The position numbers and the translations under genes were made by a program. From Marinosulfonomonas sp. (lineage in GTDB: Bacteria; Pseudomonadota; Alphaproteobacteria; Rhodobacterales; Rhodobacteraceae): DNA of 64,000 nt. The notes beneath the pieces were generated by a model. That model was not told the DNA's origin. It did not search any database and saw nothing but the letters and a program-made list of their open reading frames with translations. The stretch is taken from NCBI GenBank assembly GCA_015488685.1, contig WFNH01000127.1:1-64000 (forward strand), given 5' to 3'. The first letter of the stretch is position 1; every line of letters begins with the position of its first letter. Below are positions 27,634-36,353 of the stretch, piece after piece.

Positions 27634-27690
27634 GGAGGTATTTGGGAAAAGAAGAAAGTATCTGCGCTTCTTCTTTTCCCAAATACCTCC
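27634..27690. repeat. Large perfect-stem inverted repeat
   Basis: Left arm GGAGGTATTTGGGAAAAGAA and its continuation (24 bp) pairs at 23 of 24 positions with the right arm at 27667-27690, separated by a 9-nt loop. It lies 67 nt after the aldolase gene and 204 nt before the formate dehydrogenase genes. It has the size of the extragenic palindromes scattered in many Rhodobacteraceae genomes and may act as a bidirectional terminator or RNA stabiliser. Confidence 0.75.
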
Positions 27691-27893
27691 GCCGGAGGCA
27701 AAAGCGCGAACCCCGTCAGGGGTGATGCGCGCTGGGTGACGCCGTCAGGCGGCACAACCCCATGTCGTCAATCACCACACCAATGTCGCGGATCACATAT
27801 GATGATCGTCTGGTTAGGTGTAATTAATTCTTGAACTGTGTCCCTTTGGGGCAGAGACTCAGATTCAAGATTGATTTGCAGCGGGGCAAGGAC

Positions 27894-29582
27894 ATGGCCA
27901 AAGACGATACATCCGGCATCTGGAAATCGGGGCGTGGCAAGGGGCGGCATGTGCCCAAGGGCCGCCAACTGGATGACACCGCCTGGAACGAGGTTCGCGC
28001 GCTGATTGCCCCCGACCGGCTGGCCCGGGATCTGCTGATTGAAAACCTGCATCTGTTGCAGGATACCTACGGCCATCTGTCCGCCGCCCATCTGCGCGCA
28101 TTGGCCGAGGAAATGCGCATCAGTCAGGCCGAGGTTTACGAGGTTGCCAGTTTTTACGCCCATTTCGATGTGTTGAAAGAGGGCGAGATGCCGCCGCCTG
28201 CACTGACCATACGGGTTTGCGACAGTCTGTCCTGTGAAATGGCAGGGGCGGCGCAGTTGCAGGCCGCTTTGGAAAGCGGGCTGGATGCGGGCGAGGTGCG
28301 CATAGTTCGGGCGCCCTGCATGGGCCGTTGTGACACCGCGCCGGTGGTGGAACTGGGGCATAACCATATTGACCACGCAACGGTTGAAACGGTTCAGGCG
28401 GCGATTGCGGCTGGGGATACCCATGCGCATATCCCTGACTATCAGGGCTTGGCCGCCTATATGGCCGATGGCGGGTATGTTGAATTGAAGCGCCTGCGTG
28501 ACGGCGGAGACTGGGAACAGGTGCAGGAGAAAATACTTGCATCCGGGCTGCGCGGGCTTGGCGGGGCGGGGTTTCCTTCGGGCACCAAATGGGGTTTTGT
28601 GCGGGGCAATGTTGGCCCGCGTTATCTGGCCGTGAACGGGGACGAGGGCGAGCCGGGCACCTTCAAGGACCGCTATTATCTGGAACGCACCCCGCATCTG
28701 ATGCTGGAAGGGATGCTGATCGCCGCCTGGGCGGTTGAGGCCGAGCGTTGCTATATCTACATGCGTGATGAATATCCGGCAGTGCTGGAGATATTGCGAC
28801 GTGAAATCAAGGTGCTGGAAGGCGAAGCTATTGTTCCCGCAGGTTATATCGAACTGCGCCGAGGCGCGGGTGCTTACATCTGCGGCGAGGAAAGCGCGAT
28901 GATCGAGAGCATCGAGGGCAAGCGTGGTTTGCCCCGCCATCGCCCGCCGTTTGTGGCCGAAGTCGGCCTGTTTGGCCGCCCGACACTGGTGCATAATGTC
29001 GAGACCCTGCATTGGGTGGCGCGGGTGTGTCGCGAGGGGCCGGAGGTGTTGAACTCGGTCGAGAAGAACGGCCGCAAGGGCCTGCGCAGCTATTCTGTGT
29101 CGGGGCGGGTGAAACAACCCGGTGTGCACCTGTTGCCAGCCGGTTCCACCATCACCGATATTATAGCGGCGGCAGGCGGGATGCTGGATGGCCACAGCTT
29201 CATGGCCTACCAGCCGGGTGGGCCAAGTTCGGGCCTGCTGCCCGCCAGCATGGATGACATTCCGCTGGATTTCGACACGCTGCAACCGCACGGCACCTTT
29301 ATCGGCTCCGCCGCCGTTGTCATCCTGTCCGATCAGGACAGCGCGAGGGCCGCTGCCTTAAACATGCTGCGGTTTTTCGAGGATGAAAGCTGCGGCCAAT
29401 GCACCCCCTGTCGGGTGGGTTGTGAAAAGGCGGTGAAGCTGATGCAGGCCGATCACTGGGATATGCCACTGCTGGAGGAATTGTGTCAGGCGATGGCGGA
29501 TGCCAGCATCTGCGGGCTGGGGCAGGCGGCGCCGAACGCGATCCGGCTGACCATGAAACATTTCAAGGGCGAGGTAGAGTGA
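27894..29582 (+). CDS. fdsB: NAD-dependent formate dehydrogenase, fused NuoE/NuoF-type beta subunit
   Basis: 562 residues from the ATG at 27894 (AAGGAC just upstream; an earlier in-frame ATG at 27831 adds 21 poor residues). Residues about 1-160 are a thioredoxin-like 2Fe-2S domain (Cys pairs in CDSLSC and APCMGRC). Residues about 160-562 are the NuoF-like part: LRGLGGAGFPSGTKWGFV (FMN/NADH), VNGDEGEPGTFKDR, GAGAYICGEESAMIESIEG and the 4Fe-4S motif ESCGQCTPCRVGC. It passes electrons from the alpha subunit to NAD. Fusing FdsG and FdsB in one chain is the style of Methylorubrum Fdh1. Its stop overlaps the next ATG. Confidence 0.93.
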   Translation: MAKDDTSGIWKSGRGKGRHVPKGRQLDDTAWNEVRALIAPDRLARDLLIENLHLLQDTYGHLSAAHLRALAEEMRISQAEVYEVASFYAHFDVLKEGEMPPPALTIRVCDSLSCEMAGAAQLQAALESGLDAGEVRIVRAPCMGRCDTAPVVELGHNHIDHATVETVQAAIAAGDTHAHIPDYQGLAAYMADGGYVELKRLRDGGDWEQVQEKILASGLRGLGGAGFPSGTKWGFVRGNVGPRYLAVNGDEGEPGTFKDRYYLERTPHLMLEGMLIAAWAVEAERCYIYMRDEYPAVLEILRREIKVLEGEAIVPAGYIELRRGAGAYICGEESAMIESIEGKRGLPRHRPPFVAEVGLFGRPTLVHNVETLHWVARVCREGPEVLNSVEKNGRKGLRSYSVSGRVKQPGVHLLPAGSTITDIIAAAGGMLDGHSFMAYQPGGPSSGLLPASMDDIPLDFDTLQPHGTFIGSAAVVILSDQDSARAAALNMLRFFEDESCGQCTPCRVGCEKAVKLMQADHWDMPLLEELCQAMADASICGLGQAAPNAIRLTMKHFKGEVE

Positions 29583-32335
29583 TGGGGAAGGAAATCCGTT
29601 TCATTCTGGATGGTAAAGAGGTGATCGCACAAGAGGGCGAAACCATTTGGGAGGTGGCCAACGGGCGCGGGTTGAAAATCCCGCATCTGTGCCACAAACC
29701 GGCCAAGGGGTACCGCCCCGATGGCAATTGCCGCGCTTGCATGGTGGAAATAGAGGGCGAGCGCACATTGGCTGCCTCCTGCATCCGCACCCCGTCCGAG
29801 GGGATGAAGGTCACCACCAATTCCGCCCGTGCAGAAACCGCGCGCAAGATGGTGGTGGAACTGCTGCTGGCCGATCAGCCCGAACAGGAAAAAGCGCACG
29901 ATAAATCCGCCCACTTGTGGGATGTGGCCGCACAAACCGGCGTGACAGACAGCCGGTTCCCCGCGCTTGATCCCGCCCGCGTGCCGCTGCTTGATGCCAG
30001 CCATGTGGCGATGCGGGTCAATCTGGATGCCTGTATCCAATGCGGTCTGTGCGTGCGTGCCTGTCGCGAGGTGCAGGTGAATGACGTGATCGGCATGGCC
30101 GGTCGCGGGCATGACGCCTGGCCCGTTTTCGACATGGACGATCCGATGGGCGCCAGCACCTGCGTGGCTTGCGGTGAATGTGTGCAGGCCTGTCCAACCG
30201 GCGCGCTGATGCCCGCCACCGTGCTGGATGAAACAGGGCAGGGGGACAGCGCGGATTTTGATCGTGAAGTCGCCAGCATCTGCCCGTTCTGCGGCGTTGG
30301 TTGCCAGATTTCGCTAAAGATCAAGGATGGCCGCGTGAAATATGTCGAGGGGCTGGACGGCCCTGCGAATGAAGGCCGCCTGTGTGTGAAGGGCCGTTTC
30401 GGCTTTGACTATATCCACCATCCACACCGCCTGACCAAACCGCTGATCCGGCGCGAGGATGCGCCAGAGAAGGGCCTGAACGTCGACCCCGCCAACCCGC
30501 TGACCCATTTCCGCGAGGCCACTTGGGACGAGGCGCTGGATTTTGCCGCCAAAGGGCTGGCTGATCTGGGCGGCACCAAAGTGGCCGGTTTTGGCTCGGC
30601 CAAATGCACCAATGAAGAGGCGTATTTGTTTCAGAAACTGATCCGGCAGGGGTTTGGCCACAACAATGTCGATCACTGCACGCGGTTGTGCCATGCCTCA
30701 TCTGTGGCGGCATTGCTGGAAAATATCGGCTCGGGCGCTGTGACGGCGACGTTTAACGAAATCAACAATTCCGACGTGGCGATCGTGATCGGCTGTAACC
30801 CGACCGAAAATCACCCCGTCGCCGCCACCTATTTCAAGCAGTTCACCAAGCGCGGTGGCAAGCTGATCGTGCTGGACCCGCGCGGGCAGGCGCTGAGACG
30901 CTATGCCACCCATATGCTGCAATTCAGGCCCGGCGCAGATGTGTCGTTGCTGAATGCGATGATGCATGTGATCGTTGAAGAGGGGCTGCAGGACGACGCC
31001 TATATCTCCAAATACACCGAAAACTGGCAGGCGGAAAAGGATCATCTGGCCGGTTTTGCCCCCGAAAAGATGGCCGATATCTGCGGCATTGCACCGGATG
31101 ACATCCGTGCCGCCGCCCGCACCTTTGCGGCTGGCAAGGCGGGGATGATTTTCTGGGGCATGGGGGTGTCGCAACACATCCACGGCACCGACAATTCCCG
31201 CTGTCTGATCAGCCTTGCCCTGATGACCGGCAACGTTGGCAAACCCGGCGCGGGGCTGCACCCGTTGCGCGGGCAAAACAACGTGCAAGGGGCGTCCGAT
31301 GCGGGGCTGATCCCGATGTTCATGCCCGATTATCAGTCGGTGACCGACGATGGCGTGCGCAGTGCCTTTACCGAGGTTTGGAAGTCGGGCGATTTCAGCG
31401 CGCAAACGGGGCTGACTGTGACTGAAATTCTGGGGGCCGTCCATGCGGGGCAGATCAGGGGCATGTATATTCTAGGCGAAAATCCGGCCATGTCCGACCC
31501 CGACGTGACCCACGCGCGGCAAGCCTTGGCAAAACTCGATCACCTTGTGGTGCAGGATGTTTTCCTGACCGAAACCGCCAATTACGCCGATGTGATCCTG
31601 CCAGCCAGTGCATTCGCGGAAAAAGACGGCACCGTCACCAACACCAACCGGCAGGTGCAAATGGGCCGCGCGGCACTGGACCCGCCAGGGGACGCGCGCG
31701 CTGATTGGTGGATCGAGGTTGAATTGGCAAAACGGTTGGGGCTGAACTGGGATTACACCCACCCGCGCGAGGTATTCGCGGAAATGGCGCTGAACATGAA
31801 CAGCCTGAACAACATCACATGGGAGCGGCTGGAAAACGAGGGGGCAGTGACCTATCCGTCGCTATCCCCCCAAGACCCCGGACAGGCGATTGTGTTTGGC
31901 GACGGCTTCCCGCGGGCCGACAAACGCGCCTTGTTCACCCCTGCCAATGTGATTGCACCGGACGAGGCACCGGATGCCGATTATCCGATGATCCTGACCA
32001 CGGGGCGGCAGCTGGAACACTGGCACACGGGGGCAATGACACGCCGCGCCACCGTGCTGGATGCCTTGGAGCCCGAGGCCAACTGCTCGCTAAACCCGCG
32101 TACTTTGCGCGAACTGGGGGTTAAGGCAGGCGAGATGATCCGCCTGACCACGCGACGTGGCTCGGTTGAAATCATGGCACGGGCTGACAGGGGCGTTGCG
32201 ACCGATATGGTGTTCCTGCCCTTTGCCTATGTCGAGGCGGCAGCGAATATCCTGACCAATCCGGCACTTGACCCTTACGGCAAAATCCCCGAGTTCAAGT
32301 TTGCGGCGGTCAAAGTGGAAAAAGCGGATACATAA
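29582..32335 (+). CDS. fdsA: Formate dehydrogenase alpha (catalytic) subunit
   Basis: 917 residues, start ATG overlapping the beta-subunit stop (TGATG). Order: N-terminal 2Fe-2S ferredoxin domain (CHKPAKGYRPDGNCRACMVE), His/Cys segment, two 4Fe-4S ferredoxin motifs (CIQCGLCVRAC, CVACGECVQACPTGA), a further 4Fe-4S domain (CPFCGVGCQIS, CVKGRFGF) and the Mo/W-bis-pyranopterin domain. The active-site residue is an ordinary Cys codon (TGC) in CTRLCHASS, not selenocysteine. It oxidises formate to CO2 in the cytoplasm, giving NADH; in marine alphaproteobacteria it commonly drains C1 oxidation. No fdhD-type accessory gene is adjacent. Confidence 0.95.
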   Translation: MGKEIRFILDGKEVIAQEGETIWEVANGRGLKIPHLCHKPAKGYRPDGNCRACMVEIEGERTLAASCIRTPSEGMKVTTNSARAETARKMVVELLLADQPEQEKAHDKSAHLWDVAAQTGVTDSRFPALDPARVPLLDASHVAMRVNLDACIQCGLCVRACREVQVNDVIGMAGRGHDAWPVFDMDDPMGASTCVACGECVQACPTGALMPATVLDETGQGDSADFDREVASICPFCGVGCQISLKIKDGRVKYVEGLDGPANEGRLCVKGRFGFDYIHHPHRLTKPLIRREDAPEKGLNVDPANPLTHFREATWDEALDFAAKGLADLGGTKVAGFGSAKCTNEEAYLFQKLIRQGFGHNNVDHCTRLCHASSVAALLENIGSGAVTATFNEINNSDVAIVIGCNPTENHPVAATYFKQFTKRGGKLIVLDPRGQALRRYATHMLQFRPGADVSLLNAMMHVIVEEGLQDDAYISKYTENWQAEKDHLAGFAPEKMADICGIAPDDIRAAARTFAAGKAGMIFWGMGVSQHIHGTDNSRCLISLALMTGNVGKPGAGLHPLRGQNNVQGASDAGLIPMFMPDYQSVTDDGVRSAFTEVWKSGDFSAQTGLTVTEILGAVHAGQIRGMYILGENPAMSDPDVTHARQALAKLDHLVVQDVFLTETANYADVILPASAFAEKDGTVTNTNRQVQMGRAALDPPGDARADWWIEVELAKRLGLNWDYTHPREVFAEMALNMNSLNNITWERLENEGAVTYPSLSPQDPGQAIVFGDGFPRADKRALFTPANVIAPDEAPDADYPMILTTGRQLEHWHTGAMTRRATVLDALEPEANCSLNPRTLRELGVKAGEMIRLTTRRGSVEIMARADRGVATDMVFLPFAYVEAAANILTNPALDPYGKIPEFKFAAVKVEKADT

Positions 32336-32348
32336 CCCTGCGTTTAGT

Positions 32349-32375
32349 GTCATGGGGCAATCGCCCGTTCATGAC
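32349..32375 (+). terminator. Hairpin after formate dehydrogenase
   Basis: Nested stem GTCATG...CATGAC with inner GGGC...GCCC and a GTT bulge, 14 nt past the stop. No T-run follows, so termination is only suggested. Confidence 0.4.
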
Positions 32376-32627
32376 CCAAAAGCACTGCCGGAGCGTGTTC
32401 GGGTGGCTTAAACCCGCACCGCAGGCATGGGAGATTTGGGTCATATCCGGCGGAGCGACATGATTTTACTATAAGGCTAAGAAAAGACATAGAGAAATGG
32501 ATACATACGCCATTCCCGCGTTTCAGAGAGGAACATAAAAGGGGGGCGGAAAACCGGTTACCGATTAGTGGGGGCGATTTATTCAGCTATGATGCAGGGC
32601 TGAGTTGTTCATATTCTATATCGATGT

Positions 32628-32876
32628 CTAGCGACCACTATCATTGAAGCAGCTTTGAATTGCTCTATCCAATACCCCTTTTTCTTTCAGTGAGGTAGCA
32701 ACATTGTGGCCAATTTTGGGGAATTGGTAGTGAAATAAGTTTGGTTTAATCGGAAATAGTATTGCGTGCATTTTGTCATTTCCCATGCCGCCAGATAAAA
32801 TGGAATATGCGGGGGGATTACCGCCCGATCCGAATAACGGATCATTTATCAGCTTTAGAAGGGCAGTGCTTGAAAA
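32628..32876 (-). pseudogene. Degraded minus-strand gene fragment
   Basis: An open frame of 82 codons lacking a start, ending TAG at 32628. It has protein-like composition: LINDPLFGSGGNPPAYSILS, SGGMGNDKMHAILFP and FPKIGHNVATSLKEKGVLD. A neighbouring frame upstream reads LNDEQLCTGCFESGNFQAL, which could be the preceding part after a frameshift. I do not recognise the family. Its AT-rich setting beside a transposase scar suggests a decayed gene. Confidence 0.35.
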
Positions 32877-32957
32877 TTACCTGATTCAAAGCATCCGGTA
32901 CAAAGCTGTTCATCATTAAGGTTTATACCCGACAGCCCAAGCTCTTGCGAGAAAAAT

Positions 32958-33113
32958 ATGATGGAACTCCACCAAACACCTCTTGCAGGTGCTGTCGAAA
33001 AATTAAAAACTTGGCATAGATTCTATAATGAAAAACGGCCAGACAGCGCGATCGGAAATAGGTTCCCGATCACACTTATTAAATCAAAAGGTAATACCAG
33101 CCTGCCAATCTGA
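32958..33113 (+). pseudogene. IS3-family transposase OrfB, C-terminal fragment
   Basis: Frame from 32958 to the TGA at 33111-33113 encodes AGAVEKLKTWHRFYNEKRPD then SAIGNRFPITLI, the characteristic integrase C-terminus of IS3 transposases (WxxxYNxxRPHSALG). The DDE core and OrfA are missing, so it is inactive. It sits in the spacer right before the capsule locus, consistent with that locus having been inserted or rearranged here. Confidence 0.72.
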
Positions 33114-33274
33114 CGAATGCCGGGGAATTCAAGCCCCAGGGTGGGTCCAAGATTGGGGCAGCACGTTTAACTCAAAAGACCATCCGAAAAAATGGAAAAA
33201 TTTGGAACGCAGGTGAACAATCTTGCGGCGAATATAAGATTCATGCAACAACGCCGCTGAGGGGCGATATTACT

Positions 33275-34381
33275 ATGATGCTTATTACAAAATTAAAAGA
33301 TATTTCTGCGCTTGTTTTCATGGCTTTTATTCTAGCTTCGTGCAGTCAAGTTTCGGATCCCAGTTTTCCAGTTACTCAAAAAGAACAGGCCAAATTGGAG
33401 CTGCAGAACGTCGAGATTATTCTGCTCACGCCCCAGAATATTGCTGCATATACCACCTCTGCTCGGGTGCGCTCTTATCATCGGGGGCTTGGTTTTTCGG
33501 CCCAGAGTTGGAAATACAAGGTGGGTGTTGGGGATGTTCTGAATATTACCATTTGGGATCACCTTGATTTGAATACCCTAAACACCGGACAAGGCACTCC
33601 TCTGGCAATTGATATGCCGGTTCGCGCCAATGGCAGTATTTTTTATCCCAATATTGGCGATATTCATGTGGCTGGACGGGACATCATCGATATTCAGCAA
33701 GAGATTGGAAGCAGGCTTGCCGAGTTTATTCCTGATCCGCAGGTCTCTGTTCAAGTGGCCGCGTATAATTCTCAAAAAGTAGTGGTATCCGGTGAAGTTG
33801 CCCAGCCCAAAACGCTCCCTATTACCAATCTTCCGCTTACTTTGGTTGGTGCCATAACGGCCTCGGGCGGGTTAGGACCCAATGCCAATGGAAAAGAGGT
33901 GCGCATTGTCCGCAAAGGACGTACATATTATCTTAACATTGAGGCTTACTTACGCGATGGCAGCGGCAGCAATAATCCCCTGCTAAAAGACGGCGATGTG
34001 GTCCATGTTCCGAATTTAGGGAAAAACGTCGCATATATTCTGGGGCAGGTCGAGAACCCCGGTACTACTGACTTGGGCCAGGACGGACTAAGCCTTACGG
34101 ACGCTTTATCTGCTCGGGGGGGGCTAAAAGAGGCCCGTGCAAATGCAAAAGGTATCTTTGTGTTTCGCAATATTGTTAATAGTGATGGCGTCGACATTGT
34201 CAGGGTGTTTCAATTGGATGCCAGCACGCCAATATCGTTGGCACTGGCGACAAATTTTATGCTGCGCCCCCAAGATGTCGTTTATGTCGTGACCGACCCC
34301 GCGGCAAAATGGAACAACACCGTGGCCGCTATTATCCCGTCAATTACGGCACTTAAAACAACCTCGGCAATTGCGAATTAA
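33275..34381 (+). CDS. Outer-membrane polysaccharide export lipoprotein (Wza/KpsD/BexD type)
   Basis: 368 residues. Lipoprotein signal with lipobox LASC at about residue 23. Poly_export domain: KVGVGDVLNITIWDHLDL, ANGSIFYPNIGDIHVAG, then SLBB-like domains (VVVSGEVAQPKTLPIT, VAYILGQVENPGTTDLGQDG) and a C-terminal hydrophobic helix. It forms the outer-membrane channel for capsule export. Together with the ABC-2 permease, ATPase and inner-membrane co-polymerase-type protein found further along, it makes a complete ABC-type capsule exporter. GAGGGG precedes the start. Confidence 0.92.
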   Translation: MMLITKLKDISALVFMAFILASCSQVSDPSFPVTQKEQAKLELQNVEIILLTPQNIAAYTTSARVRSYHRGLGFSAQSWKYKVGVGDVLNITIWDHLDLNTLNTGQGTPLAIDMPVRANGSIFYPNIGDIHVAGRDIIDIQQEIGSRLAEFIPDPQVSVQVAAYNSQKVVVSGEVAQPKTLPITNLPLTLVGAITASGGLGPNANGKEVRIVRKGRTYYLNIEAYLRDGSGSNNPLLKDGDVVHVPNLGKNVAYILGQVENPGTTDLGQDGLSLTDALSARGGLKEARANAKGIFVFRNIVNSDGVDIVRVFQLDASTPISLALATNFMLRPQDVVYVVTDPAAKWNNTVAAIIPSITALKTTSAIAN

Positions 34382-34479
34382 CAGAATTCCAGACACCTAT
34401 TTGGGGGTGTTAAAATCTTGTAAATCAAAAGGTTTACGAGTAAACGGAAGGCCGGTCTATTATTTGATTAGGTAATTGT

Positions 34480-36261
34480 ATGTCTTATTTAAGCGACATG
34501 TATGATCTTAGTGTCGACGAAAATGTAAATTTGGTACGCCAAAATATTCTGACGCCCATGCTGGTCGAGCGTGACTATGCCGCAGCCGTCGGCGTGGTCG
34601 AGGAAATTCTGCTGGCACAGCCAGACCGGATTCGCGAACGTATTGAGTTGGCCAGTTTTTGTATTCGTCTGGGCGAACCCGACAGAGCAGCCGAGCAAAT
34701 ACAGATAGCCGTGACCCAATCGCCCGAAGACCCGATTCTGGCGGCACAGGCAATCCAGATTTTGTTGCAGGCAAAACGCAATATAGATGCGGCAACCGTG
34801 GCGGTACCCTTCCTGCCCGATTTTATGGGTGATGCACAATTGGCCAATCTGGCGATGATGGCTTTTTATCGCTCGGGGTTGACTGCAAAATCGATAGACG
34901 CGGCGCGGGTTACGGCACAGTTGAACAAGGATGACATCGGCATTGTTTCGCGTGCGGCCGGCGTTTTAACTGCGGCCGGACATGCTAGCGAAGCAGTGCA
35001 GGCCCTGATCGAGGCAGAGATTGACCTATGCGAAGACCCGGATGCCTTTTTTGAAATGGGACGCGCAAAATTTTCTCTGAACAAGCGCGATGAAGAGGCA
35101 TTGAATTATTTGCAGGTCGCCGCACAGCTTGACCCTGAGAATGCACGAACTGCGGATTTGTTGTTGCGGGCTTTGTTGGCGAACGGGAAAAGCCGCCAAG
35201 CTGTGGACGTGGTCGAACAATCCGGCGGGGCACTTGCCAAATCACGAAGTTTCAGACTGCAATATGCCCGCGCGTTGCGGTCTGTGCGCCGTTATGACGA
35301 AGCCGCCGATATTATGGTGGAACTGGCAGATGCCGATCCGGGCAATTCGGTTTTGCAACGCCAATGCGCCAGTGCGTTGGCCTTGGCTGGACGGCAGGAA
35401 CAGGCCTTGCACATATATCAGGGTGATCTGGGTGTGCGGGAGACCGGATTGTCCGACCGCTTTATGGATGATCTGGATGGTATTTCGTCGCGTCTGGATG
35501 ATGCCAATATTCCGGAGGCACGGTTTGACTGGGCCTATCAATGTATGCAGGATTTGGGCGTTGCCCCTGAAAACCGTGCCGAATGGGAAGACAGGGTCAG
35601 ATGGCAAAATCTGGCCGATTATCTGATCTTGGACTGGCTGGAATGCCGATATGAACAGGCCGACCAGATTCTGGATCTGATCGATAACATTGACGAAGCT
35701 GCAGCCTGTGTGAGCGACGGACGCGAGGCTGGGCAAGGGGTGTTTGTGGTTACAGGCCATATCGGTGCGCTGTTTGCCGGACCTGCCGCGCTGATTGCCA
35801 GCGGGCTGGATCCGATCTGGGTGGCCTCGACGCCTGTTCTGGAAAACGGCCCTGCAGCCGGACGTATTCTGTCCACCTCCAGCAGCGACGAAATCAGTCT
35901 GGCCCGCTCGATAATGGGCAGTATCCTCGAGGGTAAGACGGTAACAATCGCGATTGACGGTGCAGGTGTTCCAAACCTGCCGCGTCGGACTTTGTTCAAC
36001 CGTAAAATCGGCCTGTCCGATTTTGTTCCCAGAACCTGTTATCGCAAGGGAACCAAATCATTTTTTACGGTATTGCTGTGGAAAGGCGGACGGATCAAGG
36101 TTGAAATGGTACCGCTTCCGGCCCCTGTTTCGGGCGAAGATCAGGACACATTCGTTGACCGCTGGCTGGATGCATATATTGCCGAAATCACCAAGATCTT
36201 TACTGAACATCCCGATAATCTGCGTATGAGCGGCGGGTTTTGGTCAGGGATTTCTACGTGA
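34480..36261 (+). CDS. TPR protein with C-terminal acyltransferase-like domain
   Basis: 593 residues. Residues about 40-330 are helical TPR-like repeats (LQVAAQLDPENARTADLLLR, YARALRSVRRYDEAADIMVE). Residues about 415-590 resemble the LpxL/HtrB lysophospholipid-acyltransferase fold: VFVVTGHIGALFAGPAAL at the HxxxxD/E position, an EGKTVTIAIDGAG strand where the family has the D/G-rich second motif, and a terminal RMSGGFW. The acid of the His-Asp/Glu box is not visible (HIGALF), so catalysis is uncertain. It lies between the exporter and the TviB gene, so it may modify the capsule or its lipid anchor. Confidence 0.6.
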   Translation: MSYLSDMYDLSVDENVNLVRQNILTPMLVERDYAAAVGVVEEILLAQPDRIRERIELASFCIRLGEPDRAAEQIQIAVTQSPEDPILAAQAIQILLQAKRNIDAATVAVPFLPDFMGDAQLANLAMMAFYRSGLTAKSIDAARVTAQLNKDDIGIVSRAAGVLTAAGHASEAVQALIEAEIDLCEDPDAFFEMGRAKFSLNKRDEEALNYLQVAAQLDPENARTADLLLRALLANGKSRQAVDVVEQSGGALAKSRSFRLQYARALRSVRRYDEAADIMVELADADPGNSVLQRQCASALALAGRQEQALHIYQGDLGVRETGLSDRFMDDLDGISSRLDDANIPEARFDWAYQCMQDLGVAPENRAEWEDRVRWQNLADYLILDWLECRYEQADQILDLIDNIDEAAACVSDGREAGQGVFVVTGHIGALFAGPAALIASGLDPIWVASTPVLENGPAAGRILSTSSSDEISLARSIMGSILEGKTVTIAIDGAGVPNLPRRTLFNRKIGLSDFVPRTCYRKGTKSFFTVLLWKGGRIKVEMVPLPAPVSGEDQDTFVDRWLDAYIAEITKIFTEHPDNLRMSGGFWSGIST

Positions 36262-36353
36262 ATATTATCCTCGGTTTTTCGGGGCTGGTCAGTGAACATA
36301 TCGAGGGATTTATACCATGTATTATGGGAAAACATTGAATAAGGACTACATTA

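Noticed and set aside
27768-29291. 507-codon frame antisense to the formate dehydrogenase beta gene
   Set aside because: A mirror of a GC-rich coding strand; no motifs, and the sense strand carries full catalytic and Fe-S motifs.
29582-32335. Selenocysteine in formate dehydrogenase
   Set aside because: The active-site codon in the CTRLCHASS motif is TGC, not TGA, so this is the Cys type.
33028-33216. 62-codon plus-strand frame before the capsule locus
   Set aside because: Overlaps the transposase remnant in another frame and has no protein-like pattern.
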